Counted from the first letter of the stretch, positions 1 to 8,517 are shown. The stretch: DNA of 64,000 nt from Geodermatophilus tzadiensis (GCF_003002915.1 NZ_PVTG01000003.1:62001-126000), one strand, 5' to 3'. Numbers and translations are program-made. Notes: generated by a model from the sequence alone, not told the origin.

Positions 1-486
1 CACCCGCTCGGCGAGGTCGGCCAGCGTGGTGCCGTGGTGCGGGGAGCCGAGGGTGAGCACCCGCCGGGCGACGCCGGCCCCGCCGTCGGCCGCCCACACC
101 CGCGCGATGACGCCGCCGGCGGAGTACCCGACGACGTCGACGCTGCCGGCGCCGGTGCGCTCCAGCGCCGCCCCGGCCGCGGCGTCGAGCGCGGCGGCGG
201 AGAGCGCGAGGTCGCCGGTGCCGCCCTCGGGGACGTCGACGACGGTGGCGTCGCGGCCCTCGGTGGTCAGCCGCTGGGCCAGCGACGCCAGCGACCCGGC
301 GTTGCCGCCGTAGCCGGGCACCAGCAGCACCGGCCCGGGCTCCTCCTGCGACACCGGGTCGGCCGGCGCCGGGGTGTCCGACCCGCGCACGACCAGCAGC
401 GCGGCCGCGGCGGCGAGAGCGGTGACGAGCAGCGCCAGCAGGACGAGGACCAGGCGGCGGCGGGCGGGGGACAGGCCGGCGAGCAC
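1..486 (-). CDS. Alpha/beta hydrolase, lipase-like, membrane-anchored (3' part outside window)
   Basis: Secreted or membrane-tethered serine hydrolase of the triacylglycerol-lipase type; 162 residues are visible and the C-terminus lies beyond the left edge. Residues 12-33 form one hydrophobic segment after an Arg-rich start, so it is a signal anchor. The oxyanion region reads LLVPGYGGN (about 54-62) and the nucleophile elbow is GYSAGG (about 120-125), followed by LGSPHHGT, which is typical of actinobacterial lipases. The GTG start has GGGGA-type purines just upstream. It is divergent from the next gene with 48 bp between start codons. The Asp and His of the triad are not visible. Substrate is unknown; the fold call is firm. 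Confidence 0.85.
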   Translation of the reverse strand, partial: MLAGLSPARRRLVLVLLALLVTALAAAAALLVVRGSDTPAPADPVSQEEPGPVLLVPGYGGNAGSLASLAQRLTTEGRDATVVDVPEGGTGDLALSAAALDAAAGAALERTGAGSVDVVGYSAGGVIARVWAADGGAGVARRVLTLGSPHHGTTLADLAERV

Positions 487-534
487 CTCCCCACTGTCCC
501 CGGTGCGCGCGAGGCGCTGCGGGAGACTGCGCCC

Positions 535-1218
535 GTGCTGAGCCGCGACGAGTACCTCGCCGAGTGGTCGCGGTGGCACGGCGGCACCGACCCCGCCGGC
601 AGCCGGCTGGTGCACGGCTGGCTGACGCTGGCCTACACGCTGGCCCGGTCGGTGGCGTGGCTCCCCCCGCTGGGGGCCACCGCGCTCGGCCTGCTCGTCG
701 CGCTGGCCGCCGTCGGCCCGGCGGTGGCCGGTGGTGCGTGGCTCGTCGTGGCGGGCCTGCTGGTCGGGCTCTCCGGCCTGCTCGACTCCCTCGACGGCGC
801 GCTGGCGCTGGCCGGTGGGCGGGCCTCGCGGCGCGGCTACGTCCTGGACTCCGCCGTCGACCGGCTGACCGAGGCCGGCTACGCGGTCACCCTCTGGGTC
901 GCCGGGGCGCCGGGCTGGCTGGCCGCGCTGTTCGGTGCGCTGTGCTGGCTGCCCGACTACCTGCGTGCCCGCGCCGGGCAGGCCGGGGTGGCCGAGACCG
1001 GGTCGATCTCGGTGTGGGAGCGGCCCACCCGGGTGGTGATGACCGGGTTCACCGTGGGCGGTGCGGGCATCGTCGCCGCGGCCGGGCTGACCGAGGCGGC
1101 CGGGGTGGCCGACGTCCCGGCGGCGGTGGTGACCGCCGGGGCGGCCGTCGGCTCGCTGCTCGGGGTGGTGGGGACCGCCCAGCTCGGGTTCTCGCTGCGC
1201 CGCGCGCTGAGGGACTGA
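535..1218 (+). CDS. CDP-alcohol phosphatidyltransferase family protein
   Basis: Integral membrane enzyme of the CDP-OH phosphotransferase family, which joins a CDP-activated lipid to an alcohol. It has 227 residues with several hydrophobic helices. The family motif DG-x2-AR-x8-G-x3-D-x3-D is present as D84..D87-G88, G101, D105 and D109 (DSLDG ... GYVLDSAVD), but the usual Arg after Ala is Leu (about residue 92). All acidic metal ligands are kept. GTG start chosen because GGGAG lies about ten bases upstream and the protein then begins with LSRDEYLAEW. It stands alone, divergent from the lipase. The alcohol acceptor cannot be read from sequence. Confidence 0.85.
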   Translation: MLSRDEYLAEWSRWHGGTDPAGSRLVHGWLTLAYTLARSVAWLPPLGATALGLLVALAAVGPAVAGGAWLVVAGLLVGLSGLLDSLDGALALAGGRASRRGYVLDSAVDRLTEAGYAVTLWVAGAPGWLAALFGALCWLPDYLRARAGQAGVAETGSISVWERPTRVVMTGFTVGGAGIVAAAGLTEAAGVADVPAAVVTAGAAVGSLLGVVGTAQLGFSLRRALRD

Positions 1219-1252
1219 CGCCCGTCCGGAGGAGGCTGTGCCGGCCGGCGCA

Positions 1253-1666
1253 CTACGAGGGTCGGCCGCCGTCGACCCGGAACACCTCCGTCTCCGGCGG
1301 CCCCGCGAACGTGAGGCCCACGTCCTGGAAGAGACCGGCGAGTTGCTCCCCGAGTCGTTCCCGGACCGACATCGCCTGCTCGTGCGTGTCCCAGAGGGAG
1401 AAGACCACCTCCCTCTGCTCGTAGGAGCTGGGGACGCCCTCCGTGATGCGTTGCTCCTCGGCTCGGATGAGCTCCTCGTAGTCGGGGTCGTCCTCCGGGA
1501 CCATGAACCAGGCCCCGCGGCACCCGTCGAGTCCGGCGACGAGCGCGAGGCCCGCCGGCTCCTCCTGCACCTCACTGCGCCGGATGGCATCGAGGTGTCT
1601 GAGGTTGTCGACCCATCTCTGCTGGTGCTCGACCCGGAACCTGTACCTGCTCAGTCGCGCGTACAC
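1253..1666 (-). CDS. Conserved hypothetical protein, possible dimeric alpha/beta barrel (ABM-like)
   Basis: A 137-residue soluble protein with no signal peptide or membrane segment. The pattern of a short strand (LSRYRF), a helix, then GAWFMVPEDDP and the late FSLWDTHEQAM suggests a small ferredoxin-like alpha+beta barrel similar to antibiotic-biosynthesis monooxygenase or stress-responsive barrel proteins; this is inference from shape, not a firm family call. The GTG start is supported by AGGAGG five bases upstream. It is convergent with the phosphatidyltransferase gene. No catalytic residues can be named. Confidence 0.6.
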   Translation of the reverse strand: MYARLSRYRFRVEHQQRWVDNLRHLDAIRRSEVQEEPAGLALVAGLDGCRGAWFMVPEDDPDYEELIRAEEQRITEGVPSSYEQREVVFSLWDTHEQAMSVRERLGEQLAGLFQDVGLTFAGPPETEVFRVDGGRPS

Positions 1667-1989
1667 CTCGACCTCCTCTCCACCCGGCAGGTGCGCGAGT
1701 GTGGCACCGGGGCTGCGGTGCGTCGAGGGCCGCGGGCCGGTGCTGCCTCCAGGCAGGCAGGTGTGCGGTGTGGGATCCGGAGGACGGGCCCGACCGTCCC
1801 CTCGGCGTGCTCGGTCAGGCGGTTGCGCTCCGTCTCCTCGTCGGCGGGCCCGTCCCGGGCGGCGGCGCCCGTCGGGGTGTGCGCCGGGGGAGGCGCTGCC
1901 TAGGGTGTGCGTGCGCCGCCGTCTCCCCGACCTCCCGTCGCCGCCCCACCCTCCCGCCGCCGTCCCCGCCGCCGTCCTGAGGAGCCCCC
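1667..1989. other. Intergenic region upstream of the adenosine kinase gene
   Basis: This 323-base stretch separates two divergent genes and no convincing coding frame was found in it. A TAGGGT hexamer at 1901-1906 fits the actinobacterial TANNNT -10 pattern and would give a leader of roughly 75 bases to the kinase gene; the -35 region is weak. GAGGAG lies just before the kinase GTG. Confidence 0.35.
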
Positions 1990-2964
1990 GTGCCCGTCGT
2001 CGTCACCGGCTCCATCGCCACCGACCACCTGATGACCTTCCCCGGCCGGTTCACCGACCAGTTCGTCGAGGGCCAGATGGAGAACGTGTCGCTGTCCTTC
2101 CTCGTCGACGACCTCATCCAGCACCGTGGCGGTGCGGGCGCCAACATGGCCTACGGCCTCGGGCTGCTGGGGCTCTCGCCGGTGCTGGTCGGCTCGGTGG
2201 GCAGCGACTTCGCCGACTACGAGGCCTGGCTGACCCGCCACGGCGTCGACACCCGGGACGTGCGCTGGTCGGAGCTCAAGCACACCGCCCGCTTCGTGTG
2301 CACCACCGACGCGGTCAACAACCAGATCGCCTCGTTCTACTCGGGCGCGATGAGCGAGGCGGGGCAGATCGAGCTGGCGCCGGTGTGCGCGCGCGTCGGG
2401 GAGCCCGACCTCGTCGTCGTCGGCCCCAACGACCCGACGGCGATGGTGCGGCACACCCGCGAGTGCCGGGAGCGCGGCACCGCCTTCGCCGCCGACCCCA
2501 GCCAGCAGCTGGCCTGGGCCGACGGCGAGATGATCCGCGACCTGGTCGACGGCGCCGAACTGCTGTTCACCAACGAGTACGAGTCGGCCCTGCTGCTGCA
2601 GAAGACCGGCTGGTCCGACGACGAGGTGCTCGCCCGGGTGGGCACCTGGGTGACCACCCGCGCCGCGCAGGGCGTGCGGGTGCGGCAGGCCGGCGCCGAG
2701 ACGATCGAGGTCATCGCGGTGCCCGAGACCAAGCCGGTGGAGCCCACCGGCGGCGGGGACGCCTTCCGCGCGGGGTTCATCGCCGGCCGCACGTGGGGGC
2801 TGGGCCTGGAGCGGGCCACCCAGCTGGGCTCGGCGGTGGCCACCGAGGCGGTCGAGGTGGTCGGCACGCAGGAGTACGAGCTGCGCCGCGAGCCCTTCCT
2901 CGACCGCTTCGCCGACGCCTTCGGCCGCGCGGCCGCCGACGAGGTCGCCGCCTTCCTGCCCTGA
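1990..2964 (+). CDS. Adenosine kinase, PfkB/ribokinase family
   Basis: Cytosolic sugar/nucleoside kinase of 324 residues that should phosphorylate adenosine to AMP in purine salvage. From memory it closely follows the mycobacterial AdoK (Rv2202c) type: NVSLSFLVDDL, HRGGAGANMA (sugar-binding GG), TARFVCTTD, ASFYSGAMSEA, AADPSQQLAW and the C-terminal signature PTGGGDAFRAGF, where the final D of GGGD is the catalytic base. The classic first Asp of DTxGAGD is Glu here, within the normal range for this subfamily. GAGGAG lies six bases before the GTG start. It is followed by a hairpin and a convergent gene, so it is probably monocistronic. Confidence 0.88.
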   Translation: MPVVVTGSIATDHLMTFPGRFTDQFVEGQMENVSLSFLVDDLIQHRGGAGANMAYGLGLLGLSPVLVGSVGSDFADYEAWLTRHGVDTRDVRWSELKHTARFVCTTDAVNNQIASFYSGAMSEAGQIELAPVCARVGEPDLVVVGPNDPTAMVRHTRECRERGTAFAADPSQQLAWADGEMIRDLVDGAELLFTNEYESALLLQKTGWSDDEVLARVGTWVTTRAAQGVRVRQAGAETIEVIAVPETKPVEPTGGGDAFRAGFIAGRTWGLGLERATQLGSAVATEAVEVVGTQEYELRREPFLDRFADAFGRAAADEVAAFLP

Positions 2965-2968
2965 CACC

Positions 2969-2986
2969 GCGGTCCTACCGGACCGC
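2969..2986 (+). terminator. Hairpin terminator candidate after adenosine kinase
   Basis: A perfect 7-bp stem GCGGTCC/GGACCGC with a 4-base loop starts six bases after the stop codon, in the gap between convergent genes. There is no U-tract, as is common for GC-rich actinobacteria. Confidence 0.5.
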
Positions 2987-3088
2987 ACCGCGGCCACGTG
3001 CTCTCCCCGAGCTGCGCTGAGCCCTGCCACGGCGTCTCGACCGGGAGCCTCCGGCCCCGCGGTCGGTCCGCCGTCCTGCGCCGGGCGG

Positions 3089-3745
3089 CTAGCCGCCCCG
3101 GACCTGCTCGCCGATCGAGGGGTCCTGCGCCCAGGTGTCGTAGGGGATGCGCGGGATGGTGCGCACCTCGCCGATCGTCGACCACTCGTTGCCGCCGAGC
3201 CGGGCCAGCGGCCGCAGCTCCTCGATGCGCGGCCGGCCGTCGCGGACGGCGGACTCGTACACGCTGATCCACTCGACCCGCCCGAAGACGACGGTGCTGT
3301 CACCCAGCCGCAGCGTCGAGTGCAGCGTGCACTCGATGGCCACCGGGGACTGCGCCACCCGCAGCGCGGCCACCTTCTCACTGGGCTCGAGCCGGACGCC
3401 GGTGTGCTCGGCCTCGCTCTGGTCGGACGGGAAGTCGGTGCCGGTGGCGTTGGCCTGCTCGAAGAGCTCCTCGGGCACCAGGTTGACGGTGAAGTCGCCG
3501 GTGGCCTCGACGTTGGTCAGCGAGTCCTTGCGGCCCACCGAGGTGAACTGCACGACCGGCGGCCTGACGCAGGCGACGGTGTAGAAGGAGTGCGGCGCCA
3601 GGTTGTGCACGCCCTCGGCCGAGCGGCTGCAGACCCAGGCGATGGGCCGGGGGACGACGACGGAGTTGACGACCCGGTAGAAGTCCGACGGCTTCATCGC
3701 CGCGGGGTCGAAGGTCGTGCGGGCGGGGGAGTCGGCCGAGGTCAC
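3089..3745 (-). CDS. Flavin reductase family protein (DIM6/NTAB type)
   Basis: FMN-binding split-barrel protein of 218 residues. The N-terminal half carries the family pattern YRVVNSVVVPRPIAWVCS, then LAPHSFYTVACVRPP and VQFTSVGRKDSLTNVEATG, with TVNLVPEEL following; these build the flavin pocket. Members reduce or carry FMN for partner oxygenases or act as small oxidoreductases; the partner is not evident here. The C-terminal part (LARLGGNEWSTIGEV) matches the longer subfamily seen in many actinobacteria and proteobacteria. ATG start. It is convergent with the kinase gene and lies 18 bp downstream of the glycosyltransferase gene on the same strand, so it may be the last gene of that operon. 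Confidence 0.85.
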   Translation of the reverse strand: MTSADSPARTTFDPAAMKPSDFYRVVNSVVVPRPIAWVCSRSAEGVHNLAPHSFYTVACVRPPVVQFTSVGRKDSLTNVEATGDFTVNLVPEELFEQANATGTDFPSDQSEAEHTGVRLEPSEKVAALRVAQSPVAIECTLHSTLRLGDSTVVFGRVEWISVYESAVRDGRPRIEELRPLARLGGNEWSTIGEVRTIPRIPYDTWAQDPSIGEQVRGG

Positions 3746-3763
3746 GCCCCATCCTCGCCCGGG

Positions 3764-4861
3764 TCACCCGACCGCGCGCCCGCGCCAGGTCAGGGTGCCG
3801 CGACGGTGCCCGCGCACCGACCCGGCCAGCAGCACGTCGAGCGCCAGCAGCGACACCGGGTGGGCCAGCGCGTCGGGCCACACCCGGCTCCCGGTGGCCG
3901 CGGCAGCCACCACCCGCCCGGCCACCCCGGCCAGGTAGCCGGCCAGCCCGGCGCGGGAGCCGCCCAGCGCGGCCAGCGCCGGCACCACCCCGACGGCGGT
4001 CAGCACCGCGGCGGCGGCCAGCCCCGCGGCCGGCGACCCCCCGACCGAGGACCACAGCGACTTCCCGTAGCCCTCGCGCATCGCCGCCCAGCCGTCGTAC
4101 ATCCGGCAGGTGGCCAGGTCGGCGCCGGCGGCGGGGACGGCGCGGCCGCCCGCGCGCTTGACCGCCCGGGCCAGCGCGACGTCCTCCACCACCTGGTCGC
4201 GCACCGCGGCGTGCCCTCGGGCACGCAGGTAGCCGCGGCGGGTCAGCGCGAGGAACTGGCCGTTGGCGGCGGTCAGCGACGGCCGCGGCGAGCGCTCGGC
4301 GGCCCGCAGCGGCAGCGTGGTCAGCCACAGCCAGGGCGACAGCGGCTGCACGAGCCGCTCGGCCGCCGACACCGCCACCGGCCGCGGCCAGGGCGAGACC
4401 AGGTCCAGGCCGTGCGCGTCGAGCAGCCAGGCCGCGGCGGCGAGCGCGCGCGGCGCCAGCCGGACGTCGGCGTCGACGAACACCAGCACGCCGTCGTCGG
4501 CCGTCTGCGCGCCCACCCAGCAGGCGTGCGGCTTGCCCAGCCAGCCGTCGGGTGGCGGCGGGGCGGACAGCAGCCGCACCCGCCGGTCACCGACTCCCCG
4601 GACGACGGCGGCCGTGCCGTCGGTGGAGCCGTCGTCGACCACGACCACTCGGAGGTCGGGCACGCCGGCCGAGGCGAGGACGGCGGCCAGGCAACCGCCG
4701 ATCGTGGCCTCCTCGTCGCGCACCGGCACGACGACGGTGACCGGCCGGGCCACCTCCGGCGGGTCGGCCGGCGCGCGGCGCAGCAGCCGGGCGTTGACCG
4801 CGGCGTGCGCGGCGCCCGCGACCGCCAGGCCGGACAGGACCCGGACGACCGGGCCGCTCAC
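3764..4861 (-). CDS. Family 2 glycosyltransferase, probably carotenoid glycosyltransferase
   Basis: Membrane-associated GT-A glycosyltransferase of 365 residues. An N-terminal hydrophobic segment precedes the catalytic domain: TVVVPVRDEEATIGG, VVVVDDGSTDGT, FVDADVR (DxD metal site) and VVEDVALARAVKRAGG. Three or four C-terminal hydrophobic helices follow, as in CrtQ/CruG-type enzymes that glycosylate carotenoids. Its GTG start overlaps the stop of the upstream CruF-like gene in a GTGA motif, which implies translational coupling. Given the desaturase/ketolase-like and hydratase-like genes in the same operon, the likely job is attaching sugar to a hydroxylated C40 carotenoid. The substrate is inferred from context. 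Confidence 0.82.
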   Translation of the reverse strand: MSGPVVRVLSGLAVAGAAHAAVNARLLRRAPADPPEVARPVTVVVPVRDEEATIGGCLAAVLASAGVPDLRVVVVDDGSTDGTAAVVRGVGDRRVRLLSAPPPPDGWLGKPHACWVGAQTADDGVLVFVDADVRLAPRALAAAAWLLDAHGLDLVSPWPRPVAVSAAERLVQPLSPWLWLTTLPLRAAERSPRPSLTAANGQFLALTRRGYLRARGHAAVRDQVVEDVALARAVKRAGGRAVPAAGADLATCRMYDGWAAMREGYGKSLWSSVGGSPAAGLAAAAVLTAVGVVPALAALGGSRAGLAGYLAGVAGRVVAAAATGSRVWPDALAHPVSLLALDVLLAGSVRGHRRGTLTWRGRAVG

Positions 4862-5670
4862 CGACGGCGGGCCTGCACGGCCAGCGTTCCCAGCACCGGC
4901 ACCGCCAGGGCGGCGCCCCAGGCCGCGGAGCCGGGCAGGTCGAGGAAGGCCGCGTGCGCCAGCGCGCCGCCGAGGGTCATCCACCCGAGCACCAGCAGCG
5001 GTGCGGCGTCGCCGGTGCGCCGGCCCCCGGGCGGCGCGGTGCGGGCGACCACGAGGTCGAGCAGCGTCATGAGCACCAGGCCGGCCAGCAGCCAACCCGC
5101 CAGGTTGGTCAGCGGCACGGTGTCGATGCCGGGCAGGCCCGGCTGCGGGCGCGCCCACGTCCAGTAGCCGGCCTGCACCAGCTGCGGGTCGAGCACCACG
5201 TCCCACGCGGCGAACACCGCGGCCGCGACCACGACGCGCGCGGGCCGCTGCCGCCCGGGCCGCGCCCGCCGGGTGAGCAGCCGCGCCAGCACCCAGCTCG
5301 GCCACGCCATCATCAGCCAGGCCAGCGGCACCAGGAACGGGACGCCGAGCAGCGTGGGACCCAGCACGTCGCTGTAGGCGTAGGGGCCGTAGGGGAACCC
5401 GGTGGCCACCCCGACCGACTCGAACGCCACCGCGGTGACCGCCACCAGGCCCAGTACCGCCAGTCCGGTGCGCACGCCGTGCGCGGCGGCGGCCGAGGTC
5501 ACCGACACCGCCGAGCCCAGCAGCACGATCGTCCAGGACACCGCGTCGCGGCCGCCACCGTCGGTCAGCGGGTAGGCGATCGCGGCCAGGACCACCGCCA
5601 CGGCGAGGACCAGCGGCAGCCGCGCGGCCGGTGCCGCCGCCCGCCGGGCGGCCGCCGTCGCCGCACTCAC
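4858..5670 (-). CDS. cruF: Carotenoid biosynthesis protein, CruF-like (DUF422)
   Basis: Polytopic membrane protein of 270 residues. The DUF422 hallmark GFPYGPYAYSD follows a hydrophobic helix, and WDVVLDPQLVQAGYWTW is a second family signature. CruF enzymes add water across the terminal psi-end double bond of acyclic carotenoids (1',2'-hydratase), making a tertiary hydroxyl that can be glycosylated. It is flanked by a CrtO-like flavoprotein upstream and a family 2 glycosyltransferase downstream, joined by GTGA overlaps on both sides, which is the expected order of use. The symbol is given by family resemblance; the exact substrate in this organism is not known. Confidence 0.78.
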   Translation of the reverse strand: MSAATAAARRAAAPAARLPLVLAVAVVLAAIAYPLTDGGGRDAVSWTIVLLGSAVSVTSAAAAHGVRTGLAVLGLVAVTAVAFESVGVATGFPYGPYAYSDVLGPTLLGVPFLVPLAWLMMAWPSWVLARLLTRRARPGRQRPARVVVAAAVFAAWDVVLDPQLVQAGYWTWARPQPGLPGIDTVPLTNLAGWLLAGLVLMTLLDLVVARTAPPGGRRTGDAAPLLVLGWMTLGGALAHAAFLDLPGSAAWGAALAVPVLGTLAVQARRR

Positions 5671-7355
5671 CGGGAGCGGACGGCGCGCAGCGCCCGGCCG
5701 GCCCGGCTCCGGGCACGCGCGAGCGGACGGCGGTCGGCGAGCACGGCGCGCGCCGCCGTCCGGCCCGAGTTGCCCGACACGCCGCCGCCGGGGTGGGTGG
5801 AGGCGCCGGCGAGGTAGAGGCCCTCGAGCCCGGGCACGCGGTAGCCCGACAGCGCCGGCGTCGGCCGGAAGGCGAACATGCTGGCCAGGCCCATCTCCAC
5901 GTGCATGACGTTGCCCCGCAGCAGCGACAGTTCCCGCTCCAGCAGCAGCGGCGTCTGGACGTACACCTGCTGCACCGAGTCGGCGAAGCCCGGGGCGAAG
6001 CGGTCGACCGCGGCCACCAGGCGGGCGGCCTCGGCGTCGGCGAGGGCGTCCCAGTCGCCGCCGTCGGCGAGGTCGTAGGGGTACCACTGCCCCCACACGG
6101 TGACCACGTGCTGCCCGGGCGGGGCGAGGGTGTCGTCGCTGGCGGAGAACGACATCGCCAGCGGCACCGGCTCGCGCGGCAGCCGGCCGGCCAGCCAGTC
6201 GCCGTGCGCGGCGGCCAGCTGCGCGCGGTCGGTGCACAGCAGCTGCAGTCCCTGGGCCGACACGGCCGGGTCGACGCCGGGGTAGGCCGGCAGCGCGTCG
6301 GTGAGGCAGCGCAGCACCAGGCCGAAGCCGTTGCCCACCGGCGGGGCGGCGGCGGCCAGGGCCGGCGGGGCGTGCGCGCCGGCGAGGTCGCGGGTGGCCA
6401 GCACGTGGCAGGCGGCGACGACGACCGGGGCGGCGATCCGCCGTCCGGACTCCGTCTCCACGCCGGCGACCCGCCCGTCCTCGACCAGCAGGCGCGCCGC
6501 GCCGTCGCCGAGGGTGACCCGCCCGCCGTCGGACTCCAGCCGCCGGCGCAGCGCCTCGGTCAGCCCGCCCGAGCCGCCCACCGGGTGGCCCGGCGGGGTG
6601 TCGTGCAGCAGCGCCACCCAGGCGACCATCGCCGCGGTGCCGGGCTCCGACATCGGCGGGCCCGACTGCGCGCCGAACCAGGCCAGCGCCGCCTTGAGCC
6701 GCTCGCTGGTGAACCAGCGGTCGAGCAGCGCGTCGCCGGAGCCGAGGAAGTCGACGGCGAGGTCGCCGCCGGGGGTGCGCGGGGCGTCGCCGCTGGGCGC
6801 GCCGAGCGGCCAGAAGGCGCGGACCAGGCCCAGCGGGGTCGGCTGCCGGCCGAAGGAGTCGACGACGGCGCGGCTGCGCGGGCCCCACACGCCGACGAAC
6901 CGGCGGTAGGCGGCGGCGTCGTCCTCCCCGCAGGCGGCGGCGATGGAGGCGCAGGTGGCGTCGAGGTCGACGGAGAAGACCAGCGGCCGGCCGTCGGGGC
7001 CGGGGTCGCCGGGCACCGGCGCGGGCGCGAAGCCCCACGGGTCGCAGTCGACGTAGCGCAGCCCGTGCGCGGCGAGGTCGAGCTCCTCGACGACGCCGCT
7101 GTGCCGGACGATGACGTGCGCGCTGGACCCGCGGTCGACCCGCACGCCGGGCCAGCGCTCCACCGTGGACACCGCGCCGCCGAGCACCTCGTCGCGCTCG
7201 ACCACCTCGACGGTCAGCCCGGCCCGCGCCAGGTGGCAGGCCGCGACCAGGCCGTTGTGCCCCGCGCCGACGACGACGGCGTCGGCCACGGCACCGGCGA
7301 CGGCATCGGCGACGGCGTCGACGCCGGTGTCGGCGGGGCGGCCGCCGGCCGGCAC
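5667..7355 (-). CDS. CrtO/phytoene-desaturase-like FAD-dependent oxidoreductase
   Basis: Flavoprotein of 562 residues in the phytoene desaturase/CrtO group (COG1233). The dinucleotide-binding motif VVVGAGHNGLVAACHL begins near residue 27 and runs into VEVVERDEVLGGA; the C-terminal FAD-binding segment reads HPGGGVSGNSGRTAARAVL. In carotenoid operons these enzymes desaturate or 4-ketolate acyclic or monocyclic carotenoids; next to CruF a CrtO-type ketolase or 3',4'-desaturase role is plausible. The GTG start places a short Ala/Val/Asp-rich lead of about 25 residues before the FAD fold, longer than usual. It opens a coupled three-gene carotenoid block and starts five bases after the GNAT gene stop. 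Confidence 0.82.
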   Translation of the reverse strand: MPAGGRPADTGVDAVADAVAGAVADAVVVGAGHNGLVAACHLARAGLTVEVVERDEVLGGAVSTVERWPGVRVDRGSSAHVIVRHSGVVEELDLAAHGLRYVDCDPWGFAPAPVPGDPGPDGRPLVFSVDLDATCASIAAACGEDDAAAYRRFVGVWGPRSRAVVDSFGRQPTPLGLVRAFWPLGAPSGDAPRTPGGDLAVDFLGSGDALLDRWFTSERLKAALAWFGAQSGPPMSEPGTAAMVAWVALLHDTPPGHPVGGSGGLTEALRRRLESDGGRVTLGDGAARLLVEDGRVAGVETESGRRIAAPVVVAACHVLATRDLAGAHAPPALAAAAPPVGNGFGLVLRCLTDALPAYPGVDPAVSAQGLQLLCTDRAQLAAAHGDWLAGRLPREPVPLAMSFSASDDTLAPPGQHVVTVWGQWYPYDLADGGDWDALADAEAARLVAAVDRFAPGFADSVQQVYVQTPLLLERELSLLRGNVMHVEMGLASMFAFRPTPALSGYRVPGLEGLYLAGASTHPGGGVSGNSGRTAARAVLADRRPLARARSRAGRALRAVRSR

Positions 7356-7360
7356 GCCGG

Positions 7361-7933
7361 TCAGGACGCGGCGGCGCGCAGCGGGAGCCGGGCGCCGAGG
7401 ATCGCGAAGGGGCGGGCGTCACCGGGGAAGTGGTGGGCGCGGGCGAGGTCGACGAAGCCGTCGGCGTGGTAGAGCCGGAAGGCCTTGGTGTCGGCGTCGG
7501 GCGTCGACAGCAGCGCCACCGGGGCCGGGACGCCCTCGACCAGGGCGTGCAGCAGCCGGCGGCCCAGCCCGCGGCTCTGCGCGTCGGGGTGCACGTGCAG
7601 CTCGCACACCTCGAAGGCGCCGGGCAGCCAGCGCTTGGCGGTGCGCCGGTCGAGCGCGGCGCGCACCTGGTCGTGCCACCACTGGCCGGGGGCGACGAGG
7701 TAGCCGTAGCCGAAGCCCACGAGCCGCTCACCGTCCACGCCGGCCTCGAAGGCGCCGACGGCGCGGAAGCCGGGCCGCTCGGTGTGCTGGACGGCGTAGC
7801 CGTAGCGGCCGGCGACCACCGAGGCGTCGTAGCCCATCGCCTCGCCGTAGATGGCCAGCGCCTCGTGCATGTGGTCGCGCAGCCAGCCGACGGGCAGCTC
7901 GGTCACCCGCGTCGCGGGTGTCGTGCCGGTCAC
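7361..7933 (-). CDS. GNAT family N-acetyltransferase
   Basis: Soluble acetyltransferase of 190 residues. Motif A is clear: CELHVHPDAQSRGLGRRLL, with the acetyl-CoA pyrophosphate loop QSRGLG. The later FRLYHADGFVDL is the usual strand-helix near the cofactor pantetheine arm. The substrate cannot be inferred. The start at this GTG is preferred because AGGAG lies six bases upstream; an in-frame GTG at 7951, which overlaps the stop of the YbaK gene as GTGA, is an alternative that would add six residues. Confidence 0.82.
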   Translation of the reverse strand: MTGTTPATRVTELPVGWLRDHMHEALAIYGEAMGYDASVVAGRYGYAVQHTERPGFRAVGAFEAGVDGERLVGFGYGYLVAPGQWWHDQVRAALDRRTAKRWLPGAFEVCELHVHPDAQSRGLGRRLLHALVEGVPAPVALLSTPDADTKAFRLYHADGFVDLARAHHFPGDARPFAILGARLPLRAAAS

Positions 7934-7947
7934 GTGTCTCTCCTCGC

Positions 7948-8517
7948 TCACGGGCCCACCACGGCGGCGGGGTCGTGGGTGGTCGCGGGTGGACCGGTCC
8001 GGAGGCGCACCGCCTGGTCCTCGGCGGCCTCGGGAGGGCCGTCGCCGACCTCCGCGGCGGTGCCGGCGGTCAGCCGCAGCAGCTCGTCGTAGCTGGTCGG
8101 GAAGACCGCCGACGGGTGCCCGGCCGCGGCCCAGACGCGGTCGTGGCGGGCCAGCTCGACGTCGACGAGGGTGCCGATCGGCCCGGGGTGGCCGAGGGGG
8201 GCGACCCCGCCGATCGGCTGGCCGGTGTGCTCCCGCACGAAGTCGGCCGAGGCGCGCCGGACCTGCCGGACGCCGAGCAGCGCGGCGACCCTGGCGACGT
8301 CGACCCGGTGCGCGCCGCTGGTGAGGACCAGCAGCGGGGCGCCGTCGACGTCGAAGACGAGGCTGTTGGCGATCGCGCCGATCGGGACGCCGAGCGCGGC
8401 GGCGGCCTCCGCGGCGGTGTGCGCGCCGGAGGGGAGCTCGTGGACCCGCCCGCTCGCCCCGGCCCGGGAGAGCAGGTCGGCGAACGCGGCCACCCGGGGG
8501 TGGACGGGTCGGCTCAT
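7948..8517 (-). CDS. YbaK/EbsC-type aminoacyl-tRNA deacylase
   Basis: Editing-domain protein of 189 residues in the YbaK/EbsC/ProX group, which hydrolyse mischarged tRNAs such as Cys- or Ala-tRNA(Pro). Family marks are the N-terminal helix, GVPIGAIANSLVF where the family has a conserved Lys/Asn region, RVDVARVAALLGVRQVRRAS, and the active-site loop GQPIGGVAPLGH. The C-terminal 25 residues beyond the fold (EAAEDQAVRLRTGPP) look like an unstructured tail. ATG start. It is probably the first gene of the leftward operon that runs through the GNAT and carotenoid genes, and is divergent from the SOS operon. Confidence 0.85.
   Translation of the reverse strand: MSRPVHPRVAAFADLLSRAGASGRVHELPSGAHTAAEAAAALGVPIGAIANSLVFDVDGAPLLVLTSGAHRVDVARVAALLGVRQVRRASADFVREHTGQPIGGVAPLGHPGPIGTLVDVELARHDRVWAAAGHPSAVFPTSYDELLRLTAGTAAEVGDGPPEAAEDQAVRLRTGPPATTHDPAAVVGP

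Noticed and set aside
1900..3381. Long open frame antisense to the adenosine kinase gene
   Set aside because: It is Gly/Arg/His-rich with no family motifs, as expected from codon bias opposite a GC-rich gene; the kinase on the plus strand is unmistakable.
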